A stretch of 64,000 nucleotides of DNA from assembly GCF_014646135.1 (NCBI RefSeq), contig NZ_BMMW01000001.1, positions 1,319,570-1,383,569 on the forward strand, read 5' to 3'. This DNA comes from Nocardia camponoti. Lineage in GTDB: Bacteria; Actinomycetota; Actinomycetes; Mycobacteriales; Mycobacteriaceae. The number at the start of each line of letters is the position of its first letter. Within the stretch, counting starts at the first letter, position 1. Positions 43,005 to 50,935 of the stretch are shown here, in pieces. Below the pieces are notes generated by a model that saw only the letters and a program-made list of their open reading frames with translations, was not told the origin of the DNA and ran no database searches. Both the position numbers and the translations under genes were made by a program.

Positions 43005-44432
43005 TCAAAGGGCGGGGACCGGGTCGCCTAGCGCAACTTCGGTGCGGTTCTGGGTGCGCAGTACGGTCGCGCTGACGACCAGCGCCGCAACAAGTAGTCC
43101 TGCCGCCACGGTGAATGCCAGCCGGTATCCGCTGGTCAGCGCCTCAGCGTTGGACGCACCGGCCGCGAGTTCGGTGCCGGTTCGCGCGGCGGCGAGGGTG
43201 GAAAGGACCGCTACGCCGATCGCCATGCCGACCTGTTGGGTGGTGTTGAACAGTCCCGATGCCAGGCCGGCGTCGTCGGCGTCGGCACCCGACATGCCAA
43301 GTGCGGTGAGGGCGGGCAGCACAAGCCCGCCACCGGCGATTGCGACCATCACCGGCAGGAGGTCGACGATGTAACCGGCGTCGACGGGCAGCCTGGTCAG
43401 CCAGGACATTCCTGCCAGCAACAGGGCCAGTCCAGCGATGAGCACGGTGCGCTCACCGAAGCGGGTGATCAGCCGAGCAGAGGCGAACAGCGATACTCCG
43501 CCGATGGCGAAAGCAGCAGGCAGCATGGCCAATCCGGTTTGTAAAGCGTTGTAGCCCAACACTTTCTGCAGGTAGAGCGCGACGATGATCTGGAAGGCGA
43601 ACATGGCTGCGAGAGTGAGCATTTGGACCACATTGGCACCGGACACCGTGCGGGAACGGAAGATTCGCAGCGGCAGCAACGGGTTAGTCGCGGTGGCCTG
43701 ACGGAGGACGAAAGCGGCGAGCAATGCGGCGGCAAGCGCACCGAGGCCGAGGGTGTGCGGCGAGACCCAGCCGTAGCGTTCCACCTCGACGACGGTGTAA
43801 ATACCCAGCATCAGACCGGCGGTGACCAGCGCGGCGCCCAGCACGTCGGCACCGGCGGACCAGCCAAGACCGCGGTCGTTGGGCAGTACCTTGATGGCTG
43901 CCAACACGGTGAGCGCGCCGATCGGGACATTGATCAGGAAGATCCAGTGCCAGTTCAGCGCGTCAGTGAGCACACCGCCGAGCACCTGCCCGATGGAAGC
44001 GCCCGCCGCACCGGTGAAGCTGAAAATGCCGATGGCCGTTGCCCGTTGGCGTGGTTCGGTGAAGATCGTGACCAGGATGCCAAGCACCACCGAGGCGGCG
44101 ATCGCGCTGCCGACGCCCTGCAGGAAGCGGGCTGCGACGAGCACGGCGGGGGTGGTCGCGACGCCCGCTAACACCGACGCGGCGGTGAAGATGATATTGC
44201 CGGTGACGAACATCGTCTTGCGCCCGATCAGGTCACCGAGGCGCCCGGCCAGCAGGAGCAGCCCGCCGAAGGCGATGAGGTAGGCGTTCACGGTCCAGCT
44301 CAGACCTGCAGGCGAGAAGCCGAGGTCTTCCTGGATCGCTGGCATGGCGACGGTGACAATGCTGCCGTCGAGGATGGTCATCAGCATCGCTGCCGACAGC
44401 ACCGCGAGGGCGGTGCGCTGGGACTTCGTCAT
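43005..44432 (-). CDS. DHA2-family MFS multidrug exporter
   Basis: 475 residues, about 14 spans. Motifs are LSAAMLMTILDGSIVTVAMPAIQ, the loop GRLGDLIGRK and VARFLQGVGSAIAASV, typical of EmrB/QacA-type H+ antiporters. The ATG at 44432 has AGGAG 7 nt upstream. The MarR gene lies directly upstream on the same strand, and the promoter carries an ACTACTA...TAGTAG dyad and the decamer ATAGTTTCGT shared with the MarR promoter, so MarR repression is likely. Substrates unknown. Confidence 0.92.
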   Translation of the reverse strand: MTKSQRTALAVLSAAMLMTILDGSIVTVAMPAIQEDLGFSPAGLSWTVNAYLIAFGGLLLLAGRLGDLIGRKTMFVTGNIIFTAASVLAGVATTPAVLVAARFLQGVGSAIAASVVLGILVTIFTEPRQRATAIGIFSFTGAAGASIGQVLGGVLTDALNWHWIFLINVPIGALTVLAAIKVLPNDRGLGWSAGADVLGAALVTAGLMLGIYTVVEVERYGWVSPHTLGLGALAAALLAAFVLRQATATNPLLPLRIFRSRTVSGANVVQMLTLAAMFAFQIIVALYLQKVLGYNALQTGLAMLPAAFAIGGVSLFASARLITRFGERTVLIAGLALLLAGMSWLTRLPVDAGYIVDLLPVMVAIAGGGLVLPALTALGMSGADADDAGLASGLFNTTQQVGMAIGVAVLSTLAAARTGTELAAGASNAEALTSGYRLAFTVAAGLLVAALVVSATVLRTQNRTEVALGDPVPAL

Positions 44433-44466
44433 CGGTCATCTCCTGCTCGTTTCGAACAAGAGGGAC

Positions 44467-44490
44467 ACTACTAGATAGTTTCGTAGTAGA
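44467..44490. promoter_or_regulatory. Candidate MarR operator at the MFS promoter
   Basis: CTACTA (44468-44473) and TAGTAG (44484-44489) flank the decamer ATAGTTTCGT (44475-44484). The same decamer occurs in the MarR promoter at 44992-45001, and ACTACT/AGTAGT half-sites recur at 45928-45946. Confidence 0.55.
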
Positions 44491-44504
44491 CAATCTCCAA
44501 CGGA

Positions 44505-44981
44505 CTATTGCCGGGCGCGACGCGCTGGGGCGGCCTCGACCGCCGTCGCCAAATGGCCGTCGACCAGGTGATTCAGTGCGCGCAGCAGGGATTCGCGCTC
44601 CGCCTTCGGCAGCGATCCGAGCGCGTCCCGATGCACACCGTCGACGATTTCGGCGCTGCGGGCGGCGAGTTTCGCGCCCGCTGGCGTCACCGAGATGATG
44701 CGCGCGCGACGATCCGTGCTCGACGGCTTGCGTTCAGCCAGACCGGCCTTCTCCAACGCATCAACGGTGACGACCATCGTCGTCTTGTCCATATCGCCGA
44801 GCTCCGCGAGCTGCGCCTGCGTGCGTTCCGCCTCAAGCGCGTGCACCAACACGCAATGCATGCGGGCCGTCAGGCCGATGTCAGCCAGCGCCGCCGCCAT
44901 CTGCGTGCGCAGGACATGGCTGGTGCGGTCGAGCAGGAAAGACAGGTCCGGTTCGTTGCGCGTGGGAGCGAGAGCAGTCAT
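44505..44981 (-). CDS. MarR-family transcriptional regulator
   Basis: 158 residues, winged helix of the MarR fold (LTARMHCVLVHALEAERTQAQLAELGDMDKTTMVVTVDALEKAGL, described; wing SSTDRRARIISVT). ATG at 44981 with TATAGT exactly 7 nt upstream, so leaderless. The decamer ATAGTTTCGT overlaps this -10 box, which suggests autorepression. It likely controls the adjacent MFS exporter and perhaps the alpha/beta hydrolase gene upstream on the same strand. Confidence 0.92.
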   Translation of the reverse strand: MTALAPTRNEPDLSFLLDRTSHVLRTQMAAALADIGLTARMHCVLVHALEAERTQAQLAELGDMDKTTMVVTVDALEKAGLAERKPSSTDRRARIISVTPAGAKLAARSAEIVDGVHRDALGSLPKAERESLLRALNHLVDGHLATAVEAAPARRARQ

Positions 44982-44988
44982 ACCGCCC

Positions 44989-44994
44989 ACTATA
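44989..44994 (-). promoter_or_regulatory. -10 box of the leaderless marR transcript
   Basis: TATAGT on the minus strand, 7 nt before the MarR ATG. Confidence 0.55.
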
Positions 44995-45001
44995 GTTTCG
45001 T
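44992..45001. promoter_or_regulatory. Candidate MarR autoregulatory site
   Basis: ATAGTTTCGT, identical to the decamer at the MFS promoter (44475-44484), overlaps the marR -10 box. Confidence 0.5.
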
Positions 45002-45079
45002 CACAGATAATCCACATCCACCCCTTAGTGGCAGGCGTGGACGTGCACCCTTGCAGCTTTCGCGCTAGATGTGTGCCCG

Positions 45080-45907
45080 CTATCGCGTGTTGCCGGTGTC
45101 TGTTGCCGTCCGGGCGACGATGTCGAAGTGTTCTCGAAGGGCCGCCCCAACCTGGGCGGGCGCTTCCAACATGGGGATGTGGCCCACGCCTGGCAACCGC
45201 ACTTCGCGAATGTGGGGCGGCAGGCGGTCGAGTACTCGATGGACGTGGGGAGCCTGGTTGGGGTAGATGTCGAACTCGGACAGCAGGATCGACGTCGGGG
45301 CCCGCACACGGTCGATATCGACGACTAATCCGTCCCTGGCGAACGCCGCGACCGACGGGAGGTAAGTCGGGCAGTTCGCTATCGCGCGCATCATGTTGGT
45401 GGCGTCCTCGTTGGCGACCGCCGCGATGTTCCTCGCACTGTTCGCCAGGACCGGTCGTTGGAAACGAGGGTTCGTGGCCGCTCGGTCACCGAGCACACGG
45501 GTTGCCAGGGCGAGCCGGTATTGCAGGACGAACTCGACGCCCACCCGAAACGCGTTGTAGTCGAACCGTTTCGTCCCGACACCCGCATTGATGGCGGCTA
45601 GGGAGCGGGCGCGCCCGCGACGCTCCAATTCGAAACCAACCTGGCCGCCTAACGAGTTCCCCACGATATGGCAAGTGTCCCAACCGAGTTCGTCGAGGTC
45701 GCGCTCGATTCCGTCGGCAATCCCCCGCACGCCAGCGTTTCGCCACGGCAGTCGACGGGCTCCCCAGTGGCCCGGCATCGTCAACGCAACGAGGTCGTAG
45801 TCGCCGGACAGTTCGGCTAGAACACCACGCCACACATGGTGAGACAAGGTGAAGCCGTGCAGAAGCAGGACCGGCTCACCGGCGCCTACTCGGACGAACG
45901 ATGACAT
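45080..45907 (-). CDS. Alpha/beta hydrolase (esterase/epoxide-hydrolase-like)
   Basis: 275 residues. Oxyanion motif LLLHGFTLSHHVW, nucleophile elbow VGNSLGGQVG (Ser), acid in SEFDIYPNQAP and catalytic His in PGVGHIPMLEAP. The cap is the usual helical lid. No signal peptide. The ATG at 45907 has GGGGAG 5 nt upstream. It lies upstream of marR and the MFS gene on the same strand and has its own dyad-containing promoter. Substrate unknown; detoxification together with the exporter is a guess from context. Confidence 0.9.
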   Translation of the reverse strand: MSSFVRVGAGEPVLLLHGFTLSHHVWRGVLAELSGDYDLVALTMPGHWGARRLPWRNAGVRGIADGIERDLDELGWDTCHIVGNSLGGQVGFELERRGRARSLAAINAGVGTKRFDYNAFRVGVEFVLQYRLALATRVLGDRAATNPRFQRPVLANSARNIAAVANEDATNMMRAIANCPTYLPSVAAFARDGLVVDIDRVRAPTSILLSEFDIYPNQAPHVHRVLDRLPPHIREVRLPGVGHIPMLEAPAQVGAALREHFDIVARTATDTGNTR

Positions 45908-45927
45908 TGGCTCCCCCAACCCGATTC

Positions 45928-45946
45928 ACTACTACAGCTGAGTAGT
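45928..45946. promoter_or_regulatory. Inverted repeat at the hydrolase promoter
   Basis: ACTACT ACAGCTG AGTAGT is a perfect 6-bp inverted repeat with a 7-nt spacer, 20 bp before the hydrolase start. Its half-sites match the ACTACTA...TAGTAG dyad of the MFS promoter, so the same MarR may bind. Confidence 0.5.
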
Positions 45947-45983
45947 AACAGGCGAGAGCGCGGGATGTCTAGGGCGACGCGGA

Positions 45984-46787
45984 TTAGCGCACTGCCGCTC
46001 GGCCCCGTAAGCGGCCCAAAACGACCAAGACCAATAGCGTCACTACCACCAAAACCGTTGTGCCAGCGGCCGCGTCGAAGACTTCTCCTCGGTCCGTCTG
46101 GGCGAAAATGCTGACGGGGAGGGTCTTCCATGTTGCCGGGTACACCATGATTGTCGCGCCTAATTCGCCCATTGACAGCGCGATGGCCAAGCCCGCTGCC
46201 GCGCCCAAAGCGGGGAGCAGCAAAGGCAGGGTGATCTGGCACAGTACGCGAATTGAGCTGGCGCCCAACGATTCCGCTGCCTGACGGTAGGCCGGATCAA
46301 GGCGGTCCAAGGCTGCCGAGACCGCGCTAAAGGCGTACGCCAGTACCAAAACCGTGTGGGCGACGATCACGATCCACTTCGTTCCGCCCAACAAAATGGG
46401 GCGCTCGTTGAAAGCGATCAGCACGCCAAGGCCGATCGCCACCGAGGGAACCGCTACCGGCAAATGGAATACCGCGTCGGTCAATTTCCGCAACCAAGCC
46501 GGGGCTTCGCGGGAAGCCAATGCCGCCCATGTGCCGAGGACCAAGGAGATCGCGCCCGCGATCAGGGCCGTCTGCAAGCTCACCGACAGGCTCGCCGCCT
46601 GCTGGCCCGACAACGCGTTTTCCAGGTTCGCGAAGCCCAGGTTCGACGGGAGCGGACCCGTCCAACTGCCAGCTAGTGCGGCGGCGACCACCGTCGCGAT
46701 GGGCGCGAGGAAAACCACCGCAACCACAATTGCGAAAACTGTTAGGACTAAAGCCTTTCCGCGTGGAGTCCAGACGAGCATGCTCAC
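45984..46787 (-). CDS. phnV: Aminophosphonate ABC transporter permease (PhnV-like)
   Basis: 267 residues, about six spans, binding-protein-dependent permease with the EAA loop (RQAAESLGASSIRVLCQITLPLLLP, described). It is last in the operon. The GTG at 46787 overlaps the preceding permease stop as GTGA. The assignment to 2-aminoethylphosphonate transport rests on the operon: two permeases, PhnT-like ATPase, PhnS-like binding lipoprotein, phosphonatase-like hydrolase, FAD oxidase and PhnF-type regulator. Confidence 0.85.
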   Translation of the reverse strand: MSMLVWTPRGKALVLTVFAIVVAVVFLAPIATVVAAALAGSWTGPLPSNLGFANLENALSGQQAASLSVSLQTALIAGAISLVLGTWAALASREAPAWLRKLTDAVFHLPVAVPSVAIGLGVLIAFNERPILLGGTKWIVIVAHTVLVLAYAFSAVSAALDRLDPAYRQAAESLGASSIRVLCQITLPLLLPALGAAAGLAIALSMGELGATIMVYPATWKTLPVSIFAQTDRGEVFDAAAGTTVLVVVTLLVLVVLGRLRGRAAVR

Positions 46788-47665
46788 GCTCCCTTCGTGC
46801 GGGTGAATCGGGCGAAGATCATCCGGTAGGCCAGATACAGCGTGAGTGACAGCAGCACCTGGACGGTCGCGAGTACGGCTGCACCGGGGAGGTCGAACGT
46901 CACGATGCCGCGCGTGTAAATCAGGGCGGGCAGCGTGATGACACCCTTCGCTCCGGTGAACAGGACGATGCCAAACTCGTTGAGCGTCAACAGAAGTACG
47001 AGACTGCCGCCCGCGGCGAGCGCGGGCCACGCCTCCGGTAGCACAACTTGGCGCAGCACCCGCCACGGTGACGCGCCGAGACTGGCTGCCACGTCGAGTT
47101 GTTCGCGTGGCATTTGGGCGAACGCGGCGAGCACCGGTCGCACGACGAACGGGGTGAAGTAGGTGATCTCGGCGAGGATCACGCCGAGCGGGGTGGTGAG
47201 GAAGGCGATGACCGGCTGCGTCGCCCCTGTTAGCTCGCTGATCAGCGCGTTCACCGCGCCTGCCGTGCCGTAGAGGAACGTGAACGCGAGCGTGATGAGG
47301 AACGACGGCAGGGTCAGGATGGTGTCGATGAGTCGACCGACTACGCCCGAACCGGGGAACGGGACGAACGCGAGCACGATCGCGAGGAACGTGCCGAGGA
47401 CAAGGCAGCCGAGCGTGGAACAAACCGCGATGGACACGGTCCGCCACAGTGCGTCCCGAAACGCTGCGGACCCGAGTACGGACGACCACACGTCGGTCCC
47501 GCGACCGGTTTCGGTGCGCGTTGACTCCGCGAGGACCCGCACAATCGGATACCCGGCGATGCCAAGCACGACGAGGACAGGTGGGAGCGTCCACAGAACG
47601 GGCAGCCAAGAACGTTGCGGCCGAACCTCTTTCGGTTCAGCTGGCCGCTCAAGAACCGTCGTCAT
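46784..47665 (-). CDS. phnU: Aminophosphonate ABC transporter permease (PhnU-like)
   Basis: 293 residues, six spans, with a cytoplasmic Pro/Arg-rich N-terminus (ERPAEPKEVRPQRS) and the EAA loop LDVAASLGASPWRVLRQVVLPE. It pairs with the downstream PhnV-like permease (4-bp overlap). Its ATG at 47665 overlaps the stop of the 81-codon ORF as ATGA, so its translation depends on that ORF or on the ATPase ribosomes. Confidence 0.87.
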   Translation of the reverse strand: MTTVLERPAEPKEVRPQRSWLPVLWTLPPVLVVLGIAGYPIVRVLAESTRTETGRGTDVWSSVLGSAAFRDALWRTVSIAVCSTLGCLVLGTFLAIVLAFVPFPGSGVVGRLIDTILTLPSFLITLAFTFLYGTAGAVNALISELTGATQPVIAFLTTPLGVILAEITYFTPFVVRPVLAAFAQMPREQLDVAASLGASPWRVLRQVVLPEAWPALAAGGSLVLLLTLNEFGIVLFTGAKGVITLPALIYTRGIVTFDLPGAAVLATVQVLLSLTLYLAYRMIFARFTRTKGA

Positions 47666-47907
47666 CGTGACAACCTCCCCGACGCGACGCGCACACAGCT
47701 TGAGTCGGCGGCGGCGTGCGCGTCGGTCAACCGATCACCTGGACGCGCGCTGACTACCTCGCGAGCGCCGACTACCTCGCGAGCGCCCACTACCTCGCGT
47801 GCGCCGGACTCGCAGCGCAGCCACCCCGCCGAAGCCTGGCGGCGCGATACGGCACTCCCGTTCGTGGTCGTGATTGGACCTGTCAGCACGTCGACTACCG
47901 CGCTCAC
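47662..47907 (-). CDS. 81-codon coupled ORF with GAREVV repeats between phnT and phnU
   Basis: The frame starts with a GTG that overlaps the phnT stop (GTGA) and ends with a TGA that overlaps the phnU start (ATGA), so it is locked into the operon at both ends. The 81-residue product has no known domain, signal or membrane span. Its middle is three copies of a six-residue unit (GAREVV), from an 18-bp tandem repeat. It may be a real small protein, or a spacer kept open for ribosome transit. I do not recognise it. Confidence 0.5.
   Translation of the reverse strand: MSAVVDVLTGPITTTNGSAVSRRQASAGWLRCESGAREVVGAREVVGAREVVSARPGDRLTDAHAAADSSCVRVASGRLSR
47752..47805. repeat. 18-bp tandem repeat, three copies
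   Basis: GACTACCTCGCGAGCGCC at 47752 and 47770, then a copy with two changes at 47788. It encodes the GAREVV repeats of the coupled ORF on the minus strand. Confidence 0.9.
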
Positions 47908-49100
47908 GACGCAACCCCATTCCCAGCGGAAGGCACCACAGGCTGACCCACCGCGTTCGGGATTAGCACTCCCGCCGGATCAGGCAGGACGACCCCGACT
48001 ATCGCACCAACGTCGCCGGTGAAATGACCAGGCGCGTCAACGGCGAGCACCTCGGGGAGCCCGTCAACAGCAACCTCAACCCGCGTCGACGCTCCCTTCC
48101 ACACCGCGTTCACCACCGTCGCGCGCAGCGCGTCTTTGTCTCCAACCTTGCCAATCGACACCGTGTGCGGGCGGATGCACAACAACGCCTCGTCGTCGGG
48201 CGCCCAATCCGACTGGCCAACACCAGCGCGCGGCGCATGCGCACGCAGCGTGGCCGTCCCTGCCGTCACCAACGCGGCGGTTCCCGTCACGTGATTGACC
48301 GTGCAGGCAACCAGGTTCGCGCCACCGAGGAAAGCGGCGGTGAAATCGGTTGGCGGACGCTGCCACAGGTTTTCGGCGGTGTCGATATCGACGAGGCGCG
48401 AATCGCGCATCACCGCGATGCGGTCAGCCAACGCCAACGCCTCGGACTGATCATGCGTCACATACAGCATTGCCGTGTCGGGCAACGCTTTTCGTAGTTC
48501 TTGTAGCTCGCCGAGCATCGAGTGACGCAACTGCGCGTCCAGCGCGGCGAGCGGTTCGTCGAGCAACAGCACCTTCGGGCGAATCGCCAAAGCGCGCGCG
48601 ATCGCGACCCGCTGCTGCTGCCCACCCGATAGTTCGCGCGGCAGCCGGTCGCCGTAAGCACCCATGCCAACCATCGCCAACGCCTCGGCGACTCGGACGG
48701 TAATCTCGCTGCGCGGCACCCGATGCGACTTCAACCCAAACGCCACGTTCGACCGCACGTTCATGTGCGGGAACAGCGCGTACGACTGCACGACAACGCC
48801 AATCCCACGCTTGGCGGGCGACAGATCGGTGACGTCGCGGCCCGCGAGCCGGACCGAACCCGTCGTTGGTCGGACGAAACCGGCAAGCGCTTTGAGCGCG
48901 GTCGATTTGCCCGACCCCGACGGACCTAGGAGCGCGACGGTCTCCCCGACGGCGACACGCAGCGTGAAATCAGCAAGCGCCACCGCGGTATCGCGGCCCC
49001 TGCCGTAACTGACCCCAACTCGATCGAACACGATCGCGGGCTCATTCGCCGCAACCACAGCGGCGGATTCTCTCGTGCGAAGCACACCGTCGGCCATCAT
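47904..49100 (-). CDS. phnT: Aminophosphonate ABC transporter ATP-binding protein (PhnT-like)
   Basis: 398 residues. Walker A LLGPSGSGKST, Q-loop VVQSYALFPHM, signature LSGGQQQRVAIARAL, Walker B LLLDEPLAALDA and switch His in VTHDQSEALALADR. The C-terminal 130 residues form a TOBE-like domain (LRATVVNAVWKGASTRVEV). This is the spermidine/iron/phosphonate importer type. ATG at 49100 (or 49097) after GGGAG. Preceded by the PhnS-like lipoprotein gene (26 bp) and coupled to the small ORF. Confidence 0.9.
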   Translation of the reverse strand: MMADGVLRTRESAAVVAANEPAIVFDRVGVSYGRGRDTAVALADFTLRVAVGETVALLGPSGSGKSTALKALAGFVRPTTGSVRLAGRDVTDLSPAKRGIGVVVQSYALFPHMNVRSNVAFGLKSHRVPRSEITVRVAEALAMVGMGAYGDRLPRELSGGQQQRVAIARALAIRPKVLLLDEPLAALDAQLRHSMLGELQELRKALPDTAMLYVTHDQSEALALADRIAVMRDSRLVDIDTAENLWQRPPTDFTAAFLGGANLVACTVNHVTGTAALVTAGTATLRAHAPRAGVGQSDWAPDDEALLCIRPHTVSIGKVGDKDALRATVVNAVWKGASTRVEVAVDGLPEVLAVDAPGHFTGDVGAIVGVVLPDPAGVLIPNAVGQPVVPSAGNGVAS

Positions 49101-49126
49101 CGAACTCCCTTGCGTCACAGTGACGT

Positions 49127-50173
49127 TCAGCTACCGGTTGCCTTCTGGTACGCCGCGACGTCGGCGTCCAGGTCGGTGAGCACCTTGTTCCAGTCGACGG
49201 CGATCACGTTGATGCCCTTGAGCGTCGCGGCGGGGCCGCCGTCGGCGGGGGCTTTCACGTCCGTGCGCGGCGAGATGGCGAACGCGTCGGGGCCGAGCTT
49301 GGACTGCGCGTCGGTCGACAGCAGGAAGCTCATCAGCTTGGTCGCGTCGTCCTTGTGCGGGGCGCCCTTGGCCAGTCCCATCACGTACGGCACCGACACG
49401 GTCGAGCGCGTGCCGTCGGCGGCGGCGGGGAAGAACACGTTGAACTTCGACCCCTTCTCCTTCACCGTGGTCAGGTTCATCTGCACGTCACCGTTGGCGA
49501 TGAGCAGCTCGCCCTTGTCGACCTTGGCCTGCAACTTGCCGGTCGACGACGACGGGCCGACATTGTTGGCCTGCAACGCGGCGAGGTAGTCGAGCGCGCC
49601 CTGCTTGCCACGCAACTGCTGCAGCAGCACGAGCACGGCGGTGCCGTCGCCAGCCTGGCCCGGCGTCGAGTACTGCAATTTGCCCTTGAACTGCGGGTCA
49701 AGCAGCTTTTCCCACGTCAGGCCAGCAGCGTCGACCGACGGGTTGGCGATGAAGCACAGGTAGTTGTTCGCCAGCGTCACGTACTGACCGTCGGCGTCCT
49801 TGTCGGTAGCGGGGATGGCGGCGGTGTCGACACCGGACGGCTGCAACAGCCCCGACTTCTTCGCCTTCTGAATGAACGGCGGCAACGTGACAACGACGTC
49901 GGCCTGCGGGTTCGACTGTTCCTTGTCGACACGGTTCACGACCTCGCCGGAACCGGCCTCAACCAGGTTGACCGCGATGCCCGTCTGCTTGGTGAACGCG
50001 TCGAACTGGTTCTTGTACCAGCCACCGACACCATCGGCCGAGTACACGGTGACGGTCTTGCCGCCGGTGCTCGCGGCATCGGTGCCGGTGCCACCACAGG
50101 CAGCGGTGAACGCGACAGCGGTGACGCCAGCGAGCAGCATCGCGGCCCGGGCGAGGCGCTTGGAAGTACGCAC
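49127..50173 (-). CDS. phnS: Aminophosphonate-binding lipoprotein (PhnS-like)
   Basis: 348 residues, a class II periplasmic-binding-type extracellular lipoprotein. The signal peptide ends in the lipobox FTAAC/GG, so the cysteine at about 26 anchors it to the membrane. The mature start is KTVTVYSADGVGGWYKNQFDAFTKQTGI, described as the iron/phosphonate-binding type; later stretches include STPGQAGDGTAVLVLL and ANGDVQMNLTTVKE. It delivers substrate to PhnU/PhnV/PhnT. GTG start at 50173. Confidence 0.88.
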   Translation of the reverse strand: MRTSKRLARAAMLLAGVTAVAFTAACGGTGTDAASTGGKTVTVYSADGVGGWYKNQFDAFTKQTGIAVNLVEAGSGEVVNRVDKEQSNPQADVVVTLPPFIQKAKKSGLLQPSGVDTAAIPATDKDADGQYVTLANNYLCFIANPSVDAAGLTWEKLLDPQFKGKLQYSTPGQAGDGTAVLVLLQQLRGKQGALDYLAALQANNVGPSSSTGKLQAKVDKGELLIANGDVQMNLTTVKEKGSKFNVFFPAAADGTRSTVSVPYVMGLAKGAPHKDDATKLMSFLLSTDAQSKLGPDAFAISPRTDVKAPADGGPAATLKGINVIAVDWNKVLTDLDADVAAYQKATGS

Positions 50174-50236
50174 GATGACAACAACTTTCGTTCGTGGAGA
50201 AAGGGAATCGCAGGGACGGGGGGACGGACGGAAAGT

Positions 50237-50926
50237 TCAGGAGTGCGCAAGCACAAGCGCGGGGAACTCGGCGACTGAGGCGAGCACATGCGTCGCGCCC
50301 GCTTCGCGCAACTGCTCGGCGTTGTGCGCGCCGGTGAGCGTGCCTGCGACGATGCCAGCGCCCGCGGCGAGACCGGTCGCGATGTCGCTCGTCGTATCGC
50401 CAAGTACCGCAACGCGATTCACCGCGTCGGCACCGAGGCGAAGCGCGGCGGTGAGCACCATGTCGGGGAACGGGCGACCGCGACCGGCATCCGACGGCGC
50501 GAGCGTGAGGTCGACGAGGTCAGCCCAGCCCAGCGCGCCCAGCAGCTTGTCCTGGGTGCCACGGCTAAAACCGGTGGTCAGCGCGACTTTCACCCCAGCG
50601 GCGCGCAGTTCGGCGAAGGCTTCGACGGCACCGGGGATCGGGGCGATCGCGCCCGGCTCATCGATGAGCGCGTCGTAGGCGGCTTCAAAAGCCTTGTTGC
50701 CCAACTGCGCTGCGGTTTCGTCGCCGGTCAACGCGCGGAAAACCTCGATCTTCGACTGCCCCATCGTGTCAATGACGTAGTCGATGGCTTTGGCGCGCTC
50801 GGGACCGTCAGCGGGGATGCCGACGGCGGTCGCTGCCGCTTCGAACGCGCGAAGAACGAGGCCACCGTCGGCGACGGTCGTGCCCGCCATATCGAGTACG
50901 GCGAGCTGAATGGTCTTGCTAGACAT
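50237..50926 (-). CDS. Phosphonatase-like HAD hydrolase (PhnX-like, TIGR03351 type)
   Basis: 229 residues, HAD superfamily. Motif I is AVLDMAGTTVADGG (nucleophile Asp), motif II TTGFSRGTQDKLL, and the acidic motif VAVLGDTTSDI. In the cap, TMGQSKIEVFRAL aligns by eye with the MGLLK...VRAL helix of PhnX, so a lysine is present where PhnX forms its Schiff base. It should cleave a C-P bond in a phosphono-aldehyde-type substrate. It is 9 bp downstream of the FAD oxidase gene, so the oxidase probably makes its substrate. Confidence 0.88.
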   Translation of the reverse strand: MSSKTIQLAVLDMAGTTVADGGLVLRAFEAAATAVGIPADGPERAKAIDYVIDTMGQSKIEVFRALTGDETAAQLGNKAFEAAYDALIDEPGAIAPIPGAVEAFAELRAAGVKVALTTGFSRGTQDKLLGALGWADLVDLTLAPSDAGRGRPFPDMVLTAALRLGADAVNRVAVLGDTTSDIATGLAAGAGIVAGTLTGAHNAEQLREAGATHVLASVAEFPALVLAHS

Positions 50927-50935
50927 GGGGTTTCC

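Noticed and set aside
45984..47609. A 541-codon open frame suggesting a fused permease
   Set aside because: The first half is the shadow frame of phnU and contains mostly Arg/Pro-rich noise. The real phnV starts at the GTG overlapping the phnU stop.
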